A stretch of 64,000 bases of DNA from Streblospio benedicti (lineage: Eukaryota; Annelida; Polychaeta; Spionida; Spionidae): contig CM032660.1 in the NCBI GenBank assembly GCA_019095985.1, positions 11,490,941 to 11,554,940 on the forward strand, given 5' to 3'. Positions within the stretch are counted from its first letter, which is position 1. Each line of letters opens with the position of its first letter. The notes under the pieces are model-generated. The model did no database searches. It was given only the letters and a program-made list of their open reading frames with translations, and had not been told where the DNA came from. Of this stretch, positions 1 to 13,600 are shown in pieces. The translations under genes and the position numbers were made by a program.

Positions 1-539
1 TCCGCCATTAGTAGTAAGTAAGTAATTGCAGCTGTGCTGCAGTGAAAGTATAAAACATATTGAAACAGCCTTAAATAAATACACTTAACACAACACAAAA
101 TACAACACTGTTTTTAAATGAAAGAAAAATTTAGTATAATAGATGTTTTGTACGTTCTATTTTTGTGTTTGCTTCTGACAAATTGTGCAGTGTACGATAG
201 CTTGTAAAATATCTGTAAAAAATATTTTCTTTAATCTTTTACATAATGTCCTCATTCAAATGAGAAATTGTAAATATGTAACTCATAAATACAAAATATT
301 GAATCGGGTTTTTTAAAAAAAAAAGACCAGACAACCACTGTAAAGAACAAGACATAATAAAATTGAGTGGAGTGGGGATGAGTAGGGGCGGGCGGGTTAT
401 AAGTGGTCACGAAATCCCATGGCACACCCCGAATTTTTTGGGCCTTATTTCCTTGTATAAAAAGTTCTTGGAGCCGCTCGTGCCAAACTGAACAAATTAT
501 GAAGTCCAAAAAAGTACTAAATTTTATTGAAATCACGAT

Positions 540-760
540 TTTTTGCATATCCAATGCTTTATCAAGTGGAAAAAAAATGATTCTGTTTTTCCTTAATTCC
601 CACACCCCTTATTGTTTTGGCTTTTTTCCATTTCCCACAAATTCTTATACAAATTCCCCACACCCCACTTCCATTAAATCCCATATATCACTTTTTTTTG
701 CTCCCCCCCCCCCAAATCCCCATTTTCCCCCTTTTCCATCTTCCCACTTCCTTATAAGCC
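540..760 (-). repeat. Degenerate GGGATGTGGGAAAA-type tandem repeat, copy 1
   Basis: Read on the minus strand, this stretch repeats the theme 'GGGATGTGGGAAA..GGCCAAA' with a loose period of about 30-40 bases. A related copy lies on the plus strand at 13085-13285, inside a sphingomyelinase intron. It looks like a dispersed satellite-like or MITE-internal repeat. I see no coding potential. Confidence 0.5.
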
Positions 761-1297
761 CGCCCCTTTAATTATGGAATGGAGTTATGGAGCTTGCATA
801 ATTTATCGTACATGGGTCGCATGGGTCGGGGGAGAGTCAGTCATATGGACATATGGAGAAGCATCTTGCGATGGAGAAGAGAAAATTATTAAAATGAGCG
901 ATGCCCCCCCCATGCTATATAAGTGGAAATTGAGCGACCCTCCCCCTATGGTGCCAATAAAAATTGAGTGACCCTCCATTCCCACCATGTTCCCACAACG
1001 TTTTTTGCCGTGCAGTCCCATAACAAAATAACACATTTTGCACATATTTTGCAGCATGTTTTATCATAAAAGGTGAGAAGCTAAGCTGTTTTCTCAGCAG
1101 TTTTCATAACAGACATGACGACAATGCTTTAAACCGTTTGGTTCAGAAAGGGATATATCATCCCTGTTCGTAGGAAGGAAAATTCACATGGTAGATTCAG
1201 GTTTTCAGAAAAAAAGGAAGATGCACGCCTTGGATTGTATGGATTTCCTAGCCATAAAGGCCAGCATAGCCTAGCTAGGTGCCGAAACACCACAAAA

Positions 1298-2315
1298 TGT
1301 CTTCACCACTAAAACTTCATCATACCGTATCCGACGAAACGGTCTTGGCACTTTGATAAAAAAAAAAAAAAAAAAAAAAAAAACATGTCAAGACGTTTTG
1401 TCTTTCATGGTAGCTATCTACACCACAAAAACTCAGCGGCGATTATATAATTAGCCGTGCACTTTCCACATTCTAGCCACAAGAGCAAGTGACTATACAC
1501 GTCAGTCGTAACTTCACACACAAATGCACCTAAAGCAGTGTGGTGTAAAGCTTTGTCGACACCACGAATGCTATGTATGCCACGACGATCAGTCTCATCT
1601 TGAAAACCACTATACACCAACACGATGATATGAGACTACATCAAACTACATCAAACTTCATAAGACTTAAAGATATTGCTCAGCCAAAATCATATTAGTT
1701 CTGTAAAATTCAGTATCAATAGACGATGCCATATCCATTGCAAGTGAGATGAAAATAATATTTATATTCCCCACATTTAATACTTATTTCGCCTTTAAAA
1801 ATACCATGCCGTCTCGCCAACTAAAACACAGGGTCACGTGATATTGCATAATCGAATGATTTTCGCCAGACGTACCGTGGATTTCTCACGACTGACGTCT
1901 CATTTAACATGGGCGATATAGGCGGTCTTTCACGTGCACCGTGTGAGTTACGTCTGACGAAAATCATTCGGCTGACATTTGTTGCTTCACGTGTTTTGTA
2001 GAGTATTTGCAGGCCTGTTATTGTGTGGTATTCATATTGCTCTACATACTTTAATACGCTGTTTAAATGAAATAAACTTTCAGAATGCACAGAACATATC
2101 ATAATGCTTCTCTACACGTATACTTGTTTGGCCACTGAGCATAACCTTTAAGACTTGACATGTCAAATATTCACGACGGTTTGAGACGAGCCCGAGACGG
2201 ATAATCATGGAAACTTGGTTTTAAGCGCGTCGACACCACAAAGACATTGTCCGACAAAACGTCTTGTTGGATACAGTTTGATATTAGTTTTAGCGGTGTA
2301 GACTGGTCTGAAGAA
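1298..2315. repeat. Fold-back element with imperfect terminal inverted repeats
   Basis: About 50 bases near 1298-1350 (TTCACCACTAAAACTTC.. then GTATCCGACGAAACGGTCTTG) reappear inverted near 2255-2315 (CGGTGTAGAC, TTGGATACAGTTTGATATTAG, GACAAAACGTCTTG). The arms are imperfect and the ends are not sharply defined. The 1 kb interior has no ORF of interest but contains the shorter inverted-repeat unit at 1668-1972. A non-autonomous DNA transposon, possibly composite, is the likeliest reading. Confidence 0.4.
1668..1972 (-). repeat. Dispersed repeat family X, copy 1 (partner at 62138-62450)
   Basis: The reverse complement of this stretch matches 62138-62450 over about 300 bases, at roughly 75-80 percent identity by eye. 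Both copies carry the inverted pair GAATGATTTTCGYCAGACGTA, here at 1853-1875 and 1949-1970, about 75 bases apart. This is a short non-autonomous mobile repeat, two copies of which flank almost the whole window in opposite orientation. Confidence 0.65.
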
Positions 2316-3205
2316 TGAAGATGCTACGACTTTAAGCTTAATTCATATGGTTGTGCAGGAAAGTTTTCAATGTGAGCAATCACAGATTTGGTCATTTCTT
2401 GAACAGTGAACACGAAACTTGATATGAACAAATTTGATTTTGTCATTAGTAATCACCAGCTTTTTATGAAAGGTCATTATTTAGGTATTTGCATACTTTT
2501 AGAAAAAAAAGAGTATTAGAGCGACCACCGCCTTGGGTCTATAGAAACTTGAGCAGCCCCCTGTAGCCAACACGAAAATGGTCCGACCCACACCCACTCT
2601 GGTAATTTTTAGATGAAATATCTTTTTCATAAGTCTTTCTTCTGTACTTGTCTTAAAAAGTGGTTCTTCTGTACTCATGCTTTAGTTGGGCACAGTGGTC
2701 ACATTTCAAGCAAGATTCATAGAAAATATATGGAATAAAATTTTCATAATATAACAAACACAATCGTACAAAATGTTATTGCACAGAAATAGAAAAAATC
2801 TAGACCTCTCGTAGAAAGTGACCCACACCCACCAAATTACGGACACCACCACCACCACCACCCCCTGTATAGTAAATTCAGCAAACTCCCATAGAATTGT
2901 TAGTCACAAGATTTTGCAATGAAAGTGAGACATGTCTTTCCATTCTTTTATTTTTTACAGTCATAGGTATTTTTCTTTATTTCGCAAGTCACACTAAACA
3001 AACAGATTTCATACAAAGCACTCTCCTAGTGTTATAATCGAGATGCATTTGTGATTAAAAATGATGCTAATTAAATTGATACAAATATTCTTTTTATAAA
3101 AGAGTGGAACATAACATTACAATCAAAACACATAGCATACAAAAAACATACCAAACAATTAGAAAAAAAATCACGGCAGTCACACGTCATTTCTTCGTAT
3201 GTGGT

Positions 3206-3685
3206 CTAGTTCTCTCTGACCACCATGACTGGGCATGGTGCATGGTGGACAACATAATCACTGACGCTCCCTACCATTCTCTTGAGCTTGGCCGTGAATC
3301 CACTCAAGCCGCGAGTTCCAGTGACAACCATGTCTACCTTCTCTTCCCTAGCAGCTTCAACGATTGCTTCTCCCGGCTTGCCATGCACAATCTTAAAGGT
3401 GGCACTTCGAGTTTTGTCCGACATGAACTGCACCTTGTACTTCCTCTCCAGTTCTTCCCACTTTTCCCTTTCCTTTTGCAGTAGTTTGTTATATTGCTCT
3501 TGATTCAAACCGCCATCCTTATTTTTGGCATCATTTAATTCTTTTGCCAATGCTTTAGAAAAATCTGGGCAATGAAGTACAATCACTTCGTTTCCTTGAC
3601 GGTGAATAACGTCATAGTAGTAATTAAATGCATACATGGCGTATTCACTGGCGTCCACGGCAATAAGTATTTTTGACATTTTCAA
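3206..3685 (-). CDS. Universal stress protein (USP family, single exon)
   Basis: This is a complete 159-residue ORF starting MKMSKILIAVDASEYA, the usual first strand and acidic pocket of UspA-fold proteins. Near the end it has GTRGLSGFTAKLKRMVGSVS, which fits the ATP-binding pattern G-2X-G-9X-G(S/T), and then VVHHAPCPVMVV, the usual last strand. Residues 45-90 form a charged helix. The length is normal for a stand-alone single-domain USP (140-170 aa). Family members bind ATP and work in stress tolerance. The cytoplasmic location and ATP binding here are inferred from the motif. The second in-frame Met lies two codons downstream, so the exact start is ambiguous. An AATAAA lies about 225 bases past the stop on the minus strand (2976-2981). 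No intron is needed. The gene is divergent from the sphingomyelinase gene at 4.7 kb, about 1 kb apart, so the two may share a promoter region. Confidence 0.9.
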   Translation of the reverse strand: MKMSKILIAVDASEYAMYAFNYYYDVIHRQGNEVIVLHCPDFSKALAKELNDAKNKDGGLNQEQYNKLLQKEREKWEELERKYKVQFMSDKTRSATFKIVHGKPGEAIVEAAREEKVDMVVTGTRGLSGFTAKLKRMVGSVSDYVVHHAPCPVMVVREN

Positions 3686-4692
3686 ACGTAAGAAAAAAGT
3701 ATAGGTTCACAGCAGTTGAATCTACTCGTGTTACAGTAGGTGAAAGAATGATGAAAACAAAGTACGCAAAGCACACTTTATCAAATGCAATTCAGTATTT
3801 CGTTCAATGTACCGTGACACTTCATAAACGCCAACTATAATACCAGTGGTATTAACAGGTATGTGAGTTCGAGTCCCGCCGTCAGGACGACCTGATATGG
3901 TAGCATGGGATTGTCATCATAAAGGTCAATATATAGTAGGAGGAACGTGTTTGCTATATAGAACTGAGAGAGTCTGGATTCTAATTGAATAAACAAGCAA
4001 ACTTAGGAAACATGGGGCCCAGCATCGTGAAGGTGTGGGTATATACAATGATTAGTATGCAAATAATCTACTATTCATATTGAAACACAATTAGCCTAAT
4101 ATTCTTTTTCATATATAAAAATAAAAATAAAACAGGGTATCTAGACCCTATCACCTTTTATTTTGTATATTGTCCACTGCGAATGAAATGTAAATATAGT
4201 GTATGTACACACATTTTCTCAAACACACGCAATGTTGCGTCATGAACGTTCATCGACTGACAGTCGACTGTTGTGAATGTACACACAAACGGCTTACAGT
4301 AATGACGTGCCGCAATAAATTACAATTAATTATACCAACAATCCACCTGGCCATGTTTTGAAACCCCGCTAGTATGCTGTCACAATTGTTCGAGGGCAAT
4401 AAATGCATACGAACGTCAATAAAAACCATTGTTCAACAAGCGTTGTCAATTTTACTCAATGAAATGGCACATGCTAACACCTATAGTTTTAGACCACATC
4501 AGTTGGCAATGTCTGTTTCATTATTTCATATACACTTATTTGTTTAGGAAAAGAGACGTTTACTTTAAAACTCTTTTGTATTACAAGTACCGTAACCGCA
4601 GTAAAAAATCAAACTAATAAGAGGATTTCATAGGAAGGTGCAATTACATGATAACTCTGGATAATAACCTACCGCGGTGATGCTTGAGGGCA

Positions 4693-7600
4693 ATGAAAAT
4701 TCTAGCGGGATGTGGCGCGGTCGTTGGATTGCTAATGTTTTTGTCGTATGCGCATTTTGTAAGGAGGAGCCACTATACGAATATCCAGTCCATCATCAAC
4801 ATCATTACGCAAGGCTTTGACGTGCAGATGGAGCTAGAGGAGTTAGTGTATCGCAGCAGAGGAAAATCTAACTGCGATTTATGTCAGGTAACTACAAGTA
4901 TATGTATATGAAAAGCTAATGCACAAGGCTTGATCACATATTAATGTTATTATTATTATTATTCATAGCATTAACAGATAATCAGGGTAATAGAATGAAA
5001 AATGAAATACAATGACGTCAAAATAAGTCTGTTTATAAAAGACGGTTACGGTAAGAAAGAAAGAAAAGACAAGGGCGATACAGCCGTACTCGAAGACTTG
5101 TTGACAAAAGGGGGGGTATCAGGATTAACCCTGGATTATTAACAAACATCAAGTCTCGACGGCTGTAAAGCCAATGGAGACTATTACACCCTAAGGATGA
5201 ACACACCAAAGCTGTGAAAACGAGGTGGTGTACAGCATATACATGTCGGGGGCTAATGGTTGTGTGAAAAGTATATTGAATAGGAAATTCGGTGTCCTTT
5301 TGAAGGAACACCCTAAGACGTGGAGCAGAACCAGAAAGGGACATTCATACGCTGTGTTCGAGGAAAGAATCAATGAAGGAAACGAACACGAGTGTGTGAT
5401 CATAGACGACGCCAATAACGTCATACATGGCATTGACTGAGATGAAGCATCAGCAATAGACAGGAAGTGATTATAGAACTAACACCGCCAAAAAGGCAAT
5501 TCACATACAAGTGAATAGGCATAGGCAGATCCAGGGGCGATCGCAGGGGATGCGCCCCCCTCCCTTTTCCCACCAAAATACTTCATTTTCATAGGGTTTT
5601 TCATGAAATCGCCAAAGTGCCCCCCCCCCTTTCCTTAAGTGCGCCCCTTTCCAAAAACCTGGATCTGCCTATGAATAGGGGTGTTATGAATCAAGACAAG
5701 ATGGTTCACCACCGCTCTCGTGTGCACCAGCCTATAAATACTAGGGAGAGTCGCTTGTATTGACACACACTGAGAGATCACTCTATGTAATATCGGTTCC
5801 TGGTCTGCAAGTTTTGAGCGTATATATTTGAGCCCTTGATATTCAGGGTGTGAGAGATATGCTTATGATGTATTATCAGAGACAAGACCGAACATGTTAA
5901 TGTAGTAAGTTATTTTGGGAAATGTATAGGAAGAATCATAGATACATATAAAGCTTGCTGTCAAACTTACCAAAGCTCCCACATTTGCATTTGGGGTCAA
6001 GTTCTAGCCCATCACAGGTGTTTTGGCTATGTGCAAGCAGCGCATATCTGAATCCGATCTATTAGTTTAATTTTCAAACAAAGGTACATTGATATTTTGA
6101 ATTGTCTTATTCACATCAATTCTGCCTCCAAAATACAAAAACAATCATTTTCCCATTCCAGGATATCGTGAGCTTTGTCTACAAGTGCATCAGCAAAAGG
6201 ATTCTGTTCAAAGACATCAAAGAATTGGTAGAAACGCAATGTGAGGAAATGGACGAGCTCTTCAAACTGAACTGCTCTACAACAACGGAAAAATACGGGC
6301 CACACGTGAGTTTTTTTTTTTTTTTTTTTTTTTTACAAAACATAGTGTCGGTACACAGTGTTGGTACACATTACATTTTGCTATGTGCTATTGACACCTG
6401 CTACATGAGGTTTTATAACTGTCTACCCACGCTTATAACTAGTCATGAAATACTACCTATCCAGTTTACATATTACAGCCCACAATGTTGTGACCGAAGT
6501 TAATTTAACATTAATTTGTATAGGTGTATATAATAATAAAATATATAATATAAGGAATATATAAAATTTAACATAAACGTTCTGTCTTAAGTTTCACGCC
6601 ATCATACTAATTCTTCTTTCCATTGTAGGCACAACTACTTAAAATGACTAACCCTATTTTGCATATCGTATTTTAGGTGTTCAAGATCCTAAGAAGAAGA
6701 TACGCACGCCCCAGAACAATTTGCGAAGAAATCAACGAATGTTTAGAAAATCGCACAGTCCATCCCAAAGTCCCAGCACCAAGCACCACAACAGACACAA
6801 ACAATGCGAATGAGACACTTTTACAAGACAATGAAACTACTCTTGTGGATAGAGACAATGGCTCGTTACCGACGGACCAGCCCAACCTAGAAGAGGACAA
6901 TAGTTCGTTCCCAGCAAACACGAACTGGTTTGAGGAACGTGACAGTTCGCTACTGACACCCGGATCCCCGGTGGAGAGCCGGGACACACTTCGCATCGTG
7001 CACATCACGGACGTTCACATCAGCGACGAATGTGGGGGCGGCGGCGGCGAGGGGGCGTCCGCGTGCGGTGCGTGGGCGTGCTGCCAGCAGGTGTGTGACG
7101 TTAATGCCCGTGTACGGTGAATGATTGATTCTAACGCACCCGGTGCTTTTATGACTTAGCTGATTAACTTGTCAGTGGGTTTGGGTTAAACTGTATGCCA
7201 TATGTTTTTTTAATGAAGAATATAGCTACCAATGAAATCTATTAGCAAAGAAAATATAGATTGAATTTATTTGAATATTTAGGGGTTTCTGGGCCTGTTC
7301 CTGCTGAGGGACGGTGCAATATTTACCAGGAAGGGGGACCGGTGCATTTGGTAGGGGGACACGTACTTTTCTCAAGGTGCAAAGTAGGGGGACCGGATGA
7401 TTTTTAAAGCTGAGCTTCGCAGAAGACTTCGGCCGTATTCTGTTCGATTGCACTGCCACTACCTTTACTATAAGCCTATTCATACGTGAATGTGCCCAAT
7501 TCGAATCTATCAATGAAATTTGAACCACCCGACAATCGCCGATGTTAATGAGCTGCAGCCGATCAAAATTAATACGCCGTGTTTTTTCTTTTTTTCTGTC

Positions 7601-10600
7601 TATCCGGCATGCATGCAACAACTTCGATTTATATCGCATGTTGTAGTAATTTCACGCACATTTCATTCAAGAGAGACTTATAACAGGACATACATTATAC
7701 AAATAGCATGTTAAAGTTTGCTTAACAGCGGTATCTCAGTTTTTATTACGATTATAAAGATTAGCACAACAACCTCGATTATCAAGTCATTGCCACCATG
7801 GTCACTATGCACTCCCGGCCGATATTGCTGCATAACAATCTTGAATCTCAAGCTCGGCTTTTCTCAGGAGTCTCACTCCTTTGATTTATTCTCGTTGGAC
7901 ATGGGACATGTACTTTTTTCAGCTGCTGAAATCCCACCTCGACGTGAGCGAATCAGTACAAATTAATCACACGAATATTCATGGGAGGGGACGCGGACTT
8001 TTTTTTATGAATAGAGGTCATGGGACATCAGTTTTTTTTCATCACATCAGCAGGGGACAAGACCTTTTTTCAGACAAGTTTTTGATATGCACCGGCCCCC
8101 CGCCTGTTAAATATTGCACCGTCCCTGATTTGAACCCTTTGTCACATCTTGCGTGGGTACTGTAGATACTGTAGCAGTGAATATAGAGTGTGAAAGAGAT
8201 TCCCTTAGACCCACAATGATTTGAACCAGAATTGAATGATTTCAAAAGTTGGCTGCGTTATGGACACGTTGTCTGACACATTAGCATACATTAGTTCTGG
8301 TCACTTTCACGTCATCATGGCCGGCTGGTTTTCTCACCGTGGAGTTCCCGTGCGTGTTGCAGGCTGGCGGCGGCGCGGGGTCCGGCTGGCACCCCACCAA
8401 CTGCTCCGTGACGCCCAAGACGCTCGATTTCCTATTGCGGCAGGTCGCGAGGCTTGAGCCAGACCTCGTCATGTTCACCGGTGATCAGACTTTGCTTTCG
8501 ATGTTCTTACTAATAATCTATAAACGGTGTATTCATAGTTTATGTTTTAACACACTGTAATACACCTGTACAGAAAGATAAAATCTACACTGAAGATCTC
8601 TATTCTGACCGTGTCACTTCGTTCCCAACGCAGGGCTTTACGTTAACAACAATCATAAAATGAGCACGTATTAACACAACTTCACTTACCTATAACCGTG
8701 TATGTACCTTCCCCTGCACTCAGGCGACTGCTCCAACCGGCACACGTGGGAGTACGGGTCCGCGGGCCACCTGCGGCTGTCGGCTGCCGTGGCCGCGCAG
8801 TTCACACGCCACCTCGGCCAGACCGCCACGCCCGTGCTGCCCGTCTTGGGCAACCACGGTACGTGATGATCACGCATACATACGCACACCTATAGATAAC
8901 AACTGGCAGTACTGCGTCTGTACTGCATATTTACGACTTCAAACTTGTAGAGACCCTTTTGATAAGTGCGGCCAAAGTACATTTTTCAATGCAGTACTGA
9001 GACAGTAGCAGAAGATGCGGGGAACTAAGTCACTGACAGATCCACGTTTTCAGATGGATTGGGGGGGGTTGGGGGGTACCCGGCACACTGATGGGATTTC
9101 AAGGGGTTCATACGCCTGATGGATGGTGGACATGCCAAAAACGCTACGAAAACGAAGTATTTTAGTGGGGAAAGGGTGGATGGGTGCACGCGTCCACTGC
9201 ACTCTCCCCCCCTCACCACGGCTGGATCTGCGTATGAACTATAAAATGTAGCCGGTCTTGACAAAAAGTGTCCAGCTCTTAATTATGTTAATATTGAGTA
9301 ACTCACCCACCAGGCCGCGAAGGTTTGAAACCAGCCGGACCAGGTTAAAATTAGCCGGCAGAAGACCGCCGGGTAGGCCCTATTTTGTACACTGGGACTC
9401 CTAGCCTTACACGTCTGCACAAATACACATGTCATGTATAGTTTGGCAGCCGTGTTGTATGCACGCTCACCCCTATAGACAGCCACCACAACCTCACACA
9501 AACTGCTTTAACACTGTATTCTACTTCATGTACATGTATCTAAAATGTATACATTTCATCTGAGGTATGCCTATGAACTAATTCCAATGCACTATTTGTC
9601 CGTGTTTCAGATATGTTTCCGGTCAACTTGTATTCGTTAGGAAGGCCTGTCAACAAGGTATGGCAAATTGTTGCACTCTACGTACGTAGGTACATTCTTT
9701 TAAGTCTTACTTTTGCCATAATAAAGAACAATAAAAAACAACACAAACGATTACCACATTTTTATCATCTATTTCTTTTACCCGTCACTAGAAATACACA
9801 TTAGAATTCGCCAGAAACTGGGAGAATGTTACCAAACTAGACCCTGAAGAGAAGGCTCGTCAAGAGAAGTACGGCTACTACTCCAAACTGTTGGTGCCGG
9901 GTTTGCGCGTGGTCGTTTACAACTCAAATTACGGGTAGGTACAGACGAAGTGTGTTCCAACTTTATAAATTATGTCATACAGTAACACCTCCAGCTGAGA
10001 CTGCCTCTGTGAAAAGACCACTTTTCTCGGTCCGAATCCTTCAAAATGATTTCAATGGGAACCTCCATGTAAAGACCAGTCTCCAGTGAGACCACTAAGT
10101 TGGTCCCAAAAATGGTCTTAAAAGAGAGGTTCTACTGTAATTATGGCTCATACTAAAATGTGCTGGGCACATACTGGATCAGCTAGAGGATATAATAAAC
10201 ATAGATAAATTAGATGAGGAAAGCCACTATGAGTATCATAAACCAATATAATTCTGTCCTGATATTACCCAGAGTGTTGAAGCCAGGGGAGATATTTGAA
10301 AGAGCATTTAGAATACTACTAAACTGTGACATAGTATCAATAATTGGACTATGTACCTATGCATTGCAAAAAAGAACAGAAAAAAGAAAAAAAAGACGAT
10401 TATATCCGAAACTTAACATTAAAAGGCCCACTACAAAAAAGCACTATTAGTCAAACAACAATTAGGACACTCTCCACCTCAGGCCGGCGACACGTGGGCT
10501 TAATGGAAATCAAATCATCATACATAAGGAGGCAATTGCCACAATCAATAAACGGGCATATTATTTTGAAACAAATGACAGTGTAATAGGGTTCCATAAT

Positions 10601-13600
10601 TGATTGTTTTAGTGAGTAAAATCCGAAGAGTTGAACAGCATTTTAGAAACTGCAATATAAAAAATCTGCAGCAAAGGGAGCTGCATCATTCTTTGTACAT
10701 TTCTCAGAACATGTCTTTTGATTAGATATGAAGATATTTTTTCAATTGTGTACTAATTACCAATATATCGTAGTTATGTTCACAAACATTGGTACTGGTG
10801 CCTGTGGTGCTCAGGTTTTCGACATTCCGAATTAAACACACAATTACCCACTGTGCACGATGGTACCCTCTCACTTTTTCGGCCGCAGTAAGTTGAAAGC
10901 AAATGCAGTTGAGGCATGCAAATGCCTGCCTGGTGAAAACTGAGGCACGGATAAACATCAACTTTATAATTATGATAATGTATCAATCATATCAAGTGTT
11001 ACTGTATAGCATGTGACGCATTGCTGATATTCAACAGATAAATTAACCTTGCTATATACACAATGTATATTTTAATTTCATGTGATATTTTATTTAGGCC
11101 GTTACATATCTGAAATAAATAAATAAACTAAAAAACTTAACTGAACTTTAATGATAATTTTAAGTGATATTTTGATTTATTTCATTATTTCTATATGGTG
11201 CTATTCAAGTGGTTTTATTTGTTTTGCTTATTCTACAATGGTCATTCATTTTTACACACTTCTAAATGCATACATGTGCTATCTAAATTATATTAGTATT
11301 GGCATTAGTGTTGGATTATGAATCAGTGAACATCGTTGTTCTATTAACAGAAGTGCGAGGAACTGGTACAACGTGCTCCCTCAGAACAAGTACGACTACG
11401 GGCGCATGCAGGACTGGCTGCAAGAGACCCTGACAGCGGCCAGGAGGGACGGACAGAAGGTGCGTGTGTGCGTGCGTGCGTGGCTGAACAGGTTGATGAA
11501 AGGATGTGGGATGGGTTGAACAAAATCAGCGAATGTGCATTTGTAGTGACGAGAAACTTCGAAACTGAACACAAAGAATCATCGTAATGGTAGCAGACAT
11601 ATGACTATAAGATGAATCAAGCTTTACTTTTATGTCAATGTGCAGTTTTAAACGCACCATGCCAGATACTATAAGCCTCGTTGTGCACATGCAATTGGCT
11701 GTCTATTACTATATTACAGTGTATCACATCCAGATCTAATGACATATCCAAACCAATGCATTATCGCCTTTGAGGTTACTTACATGTACATTGATAACCC
11801 ACTGTAATTCCATGGTTGGCTGTAGGTGATCCTAGCGACCCACCACCCGCCGGGCAGGAGGGGCATGGCCACCCACTATGGCAGGTACGGTCCACCTCTT
11901 GATGATAAATTAAGGTCTCCTTGCTTGTCTGAAAGAGTAGATCTATACACTAGGTTGATATTTGTAAAACTGCAGTTCCTAGACATTTATTTCTTTCACA
12001 GTGATTTTAGTGTCAGTTAATTTGATCAATGCTGTTAACTGGATGATGAAAATGTGTGCTTCCGTAGCCGAATGGATAGGGAGTTGGACCCGTGATCAGA
12101 AGGTCGTTGGTTCTATTCCCGGTAGAGGCTGGTGGTGGGTGTTGAGCAAATCTACCTCTAATAGGTTGCACACTGCTCCCTGGTACCTACACATTAAACC
12201 GAACGCTGATGTGAATGATAAGCACGTCTGAGCTACGATATCGATGTCCTGTATGCTCCCCAGGGAGTTGAGACAGCTGAAGTGTGACAAGGATGCCAAT
12301 GACCTGGTGCAGATGCTAAGTCACAAGGGCACGACAAACTGTGAATTGTGACTGTTAAATGACAAAAGAGTGTTGATACGTTTCCTCGAGTATTGTTCTC
12401 GTTCATACATGTTCATCCCATGTATACATGCGCGTGCTCTAAGAATCTAGAAGTCAAACACGACCATGTCATCTTTGAATTGCGACCAATTGCAGATACA
12501 TCAAGAATTTGTACATCGAATTCAAAGACATCGTCGTGCTGCATATCATGGGCCACACGCACTCCGACGAGTTTCACATGGTCACCGACACCCCCAACAG
12601 CCCTGTCGGCGTGGAACTTACTGCCCCTTCGGTGGCGTGCTTCGATGGCCACAATCCCTCCATCCGGGTTCTGTACTTGGATGCAAAGAGCTTCCAGCTG
12701 CTGAATTACGACCAGTTCTATATGGATTTGCAGAAGACAGGTAAAACAAATTGTGTATTTGTTTAGCAAATACCAACTACATGCCTGATTCATGTCCATA
12801 TTCGCATGTTAGACAAATTTGATAGGGAGAACAAACGATCGATGAAACAGATTGAAATTTATGGCTTTAAATGAGGAGGAAGTCATCACCACGCTTTATG
12901 GTGGTGTCTGCGGCCGACAATTATTGCTTTCCCTATTGATCTTGCAATGATTCCTATTGATTTTGTGATTGCAAAAAATGTCTGCATTTAAATGTTAATG
13001 GCAACTTCAATGGAACAAAATAGACTACAGTATACAAATTCATTTTATATAGAAAACATGTTTCTGCATGGGGCTGGTTTATAAGAAAGTGGGATGCGGG
13101 GGGAAAAGCCCAAAGAAATTAGGGATGTGGGAAAACGGGTAAAAAGAGGGATATGAGATTTCATGGAAGTGAGATGTGGGAAAACGCCAAAACATTTGTT
13201 GAATATGGAAAAAGGCCAAAAAAAGTTAGTATAGGGATGTGGGAAATAAGGCCAAATAAATTAGGGATGTGTGTGGGATTTCTGGATCCCCTACAAACTA
13301 CACCTCCCTGTATGTGAGTCACTAAGTCTCTTTGTATGCGTGTGTGACTCTCTGTCTCGCTGCTTCAGCCATTTATATATACATATAGAGATGTACACAT
13401 GTCGACTAATATATAACAGTCTAAATAAAACAAGGGCTCATTTTTCTGTGCTGCAGTGTCCACGGGCAGAGAGCACTTTGTTCTCGGCTACCGCTTCACG
13501 GATGAGTACGGTCTGCCGGACGCGTCACCCGCATCATTCCGCAGACTCAAAGACATGTAAGAAACCCTATCATCAGCCATTCTGTGAAATTGAAATTGAG

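Larger units (their letters stand above)
1..3205. other. Gene-free, repeat-rich left edge
   Basis: I see no credible coding exon here. The stretch holds a degenerate CCCACA-type tandem repeat (540-760), a 26-base A run (1358-1383), a fold-back element (1298-2315) and a short CCA/CAC microsatellite near 2845-2870. The two opposed ORFs at 252-771 follow low-complexity sequence and have no domain. An AATAAA on the minus strand at 2976-2981 could serve the stress-protein gene that ends at 3206. Confidence 0.6.

Noticed and set aside
252-771. Opposed ORFs of 117 and 122 codons
   Set aside because: They follow a C-rich/T-rich degenerate repeat, have no domain, and overlap on opposite strands.
3855-3935. 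tRNA/SINE-like box B phrase GAGTTCGAGTCCCGCC
   Set aside because: No box A at the right distance and no clover-leaf could be drawn. It is probably a SINE relic, too short to call.
5225-5440. 71-codon plus-strand ORF in sphingomyelinase intron 1 (SYAVFEERINEGNEHECV)
   Set aside because: The wording looks protein-like, but stops lie just upstream, no splice sites fit the host gene, and I recognise no family. It may be an old mobile-element fragment.
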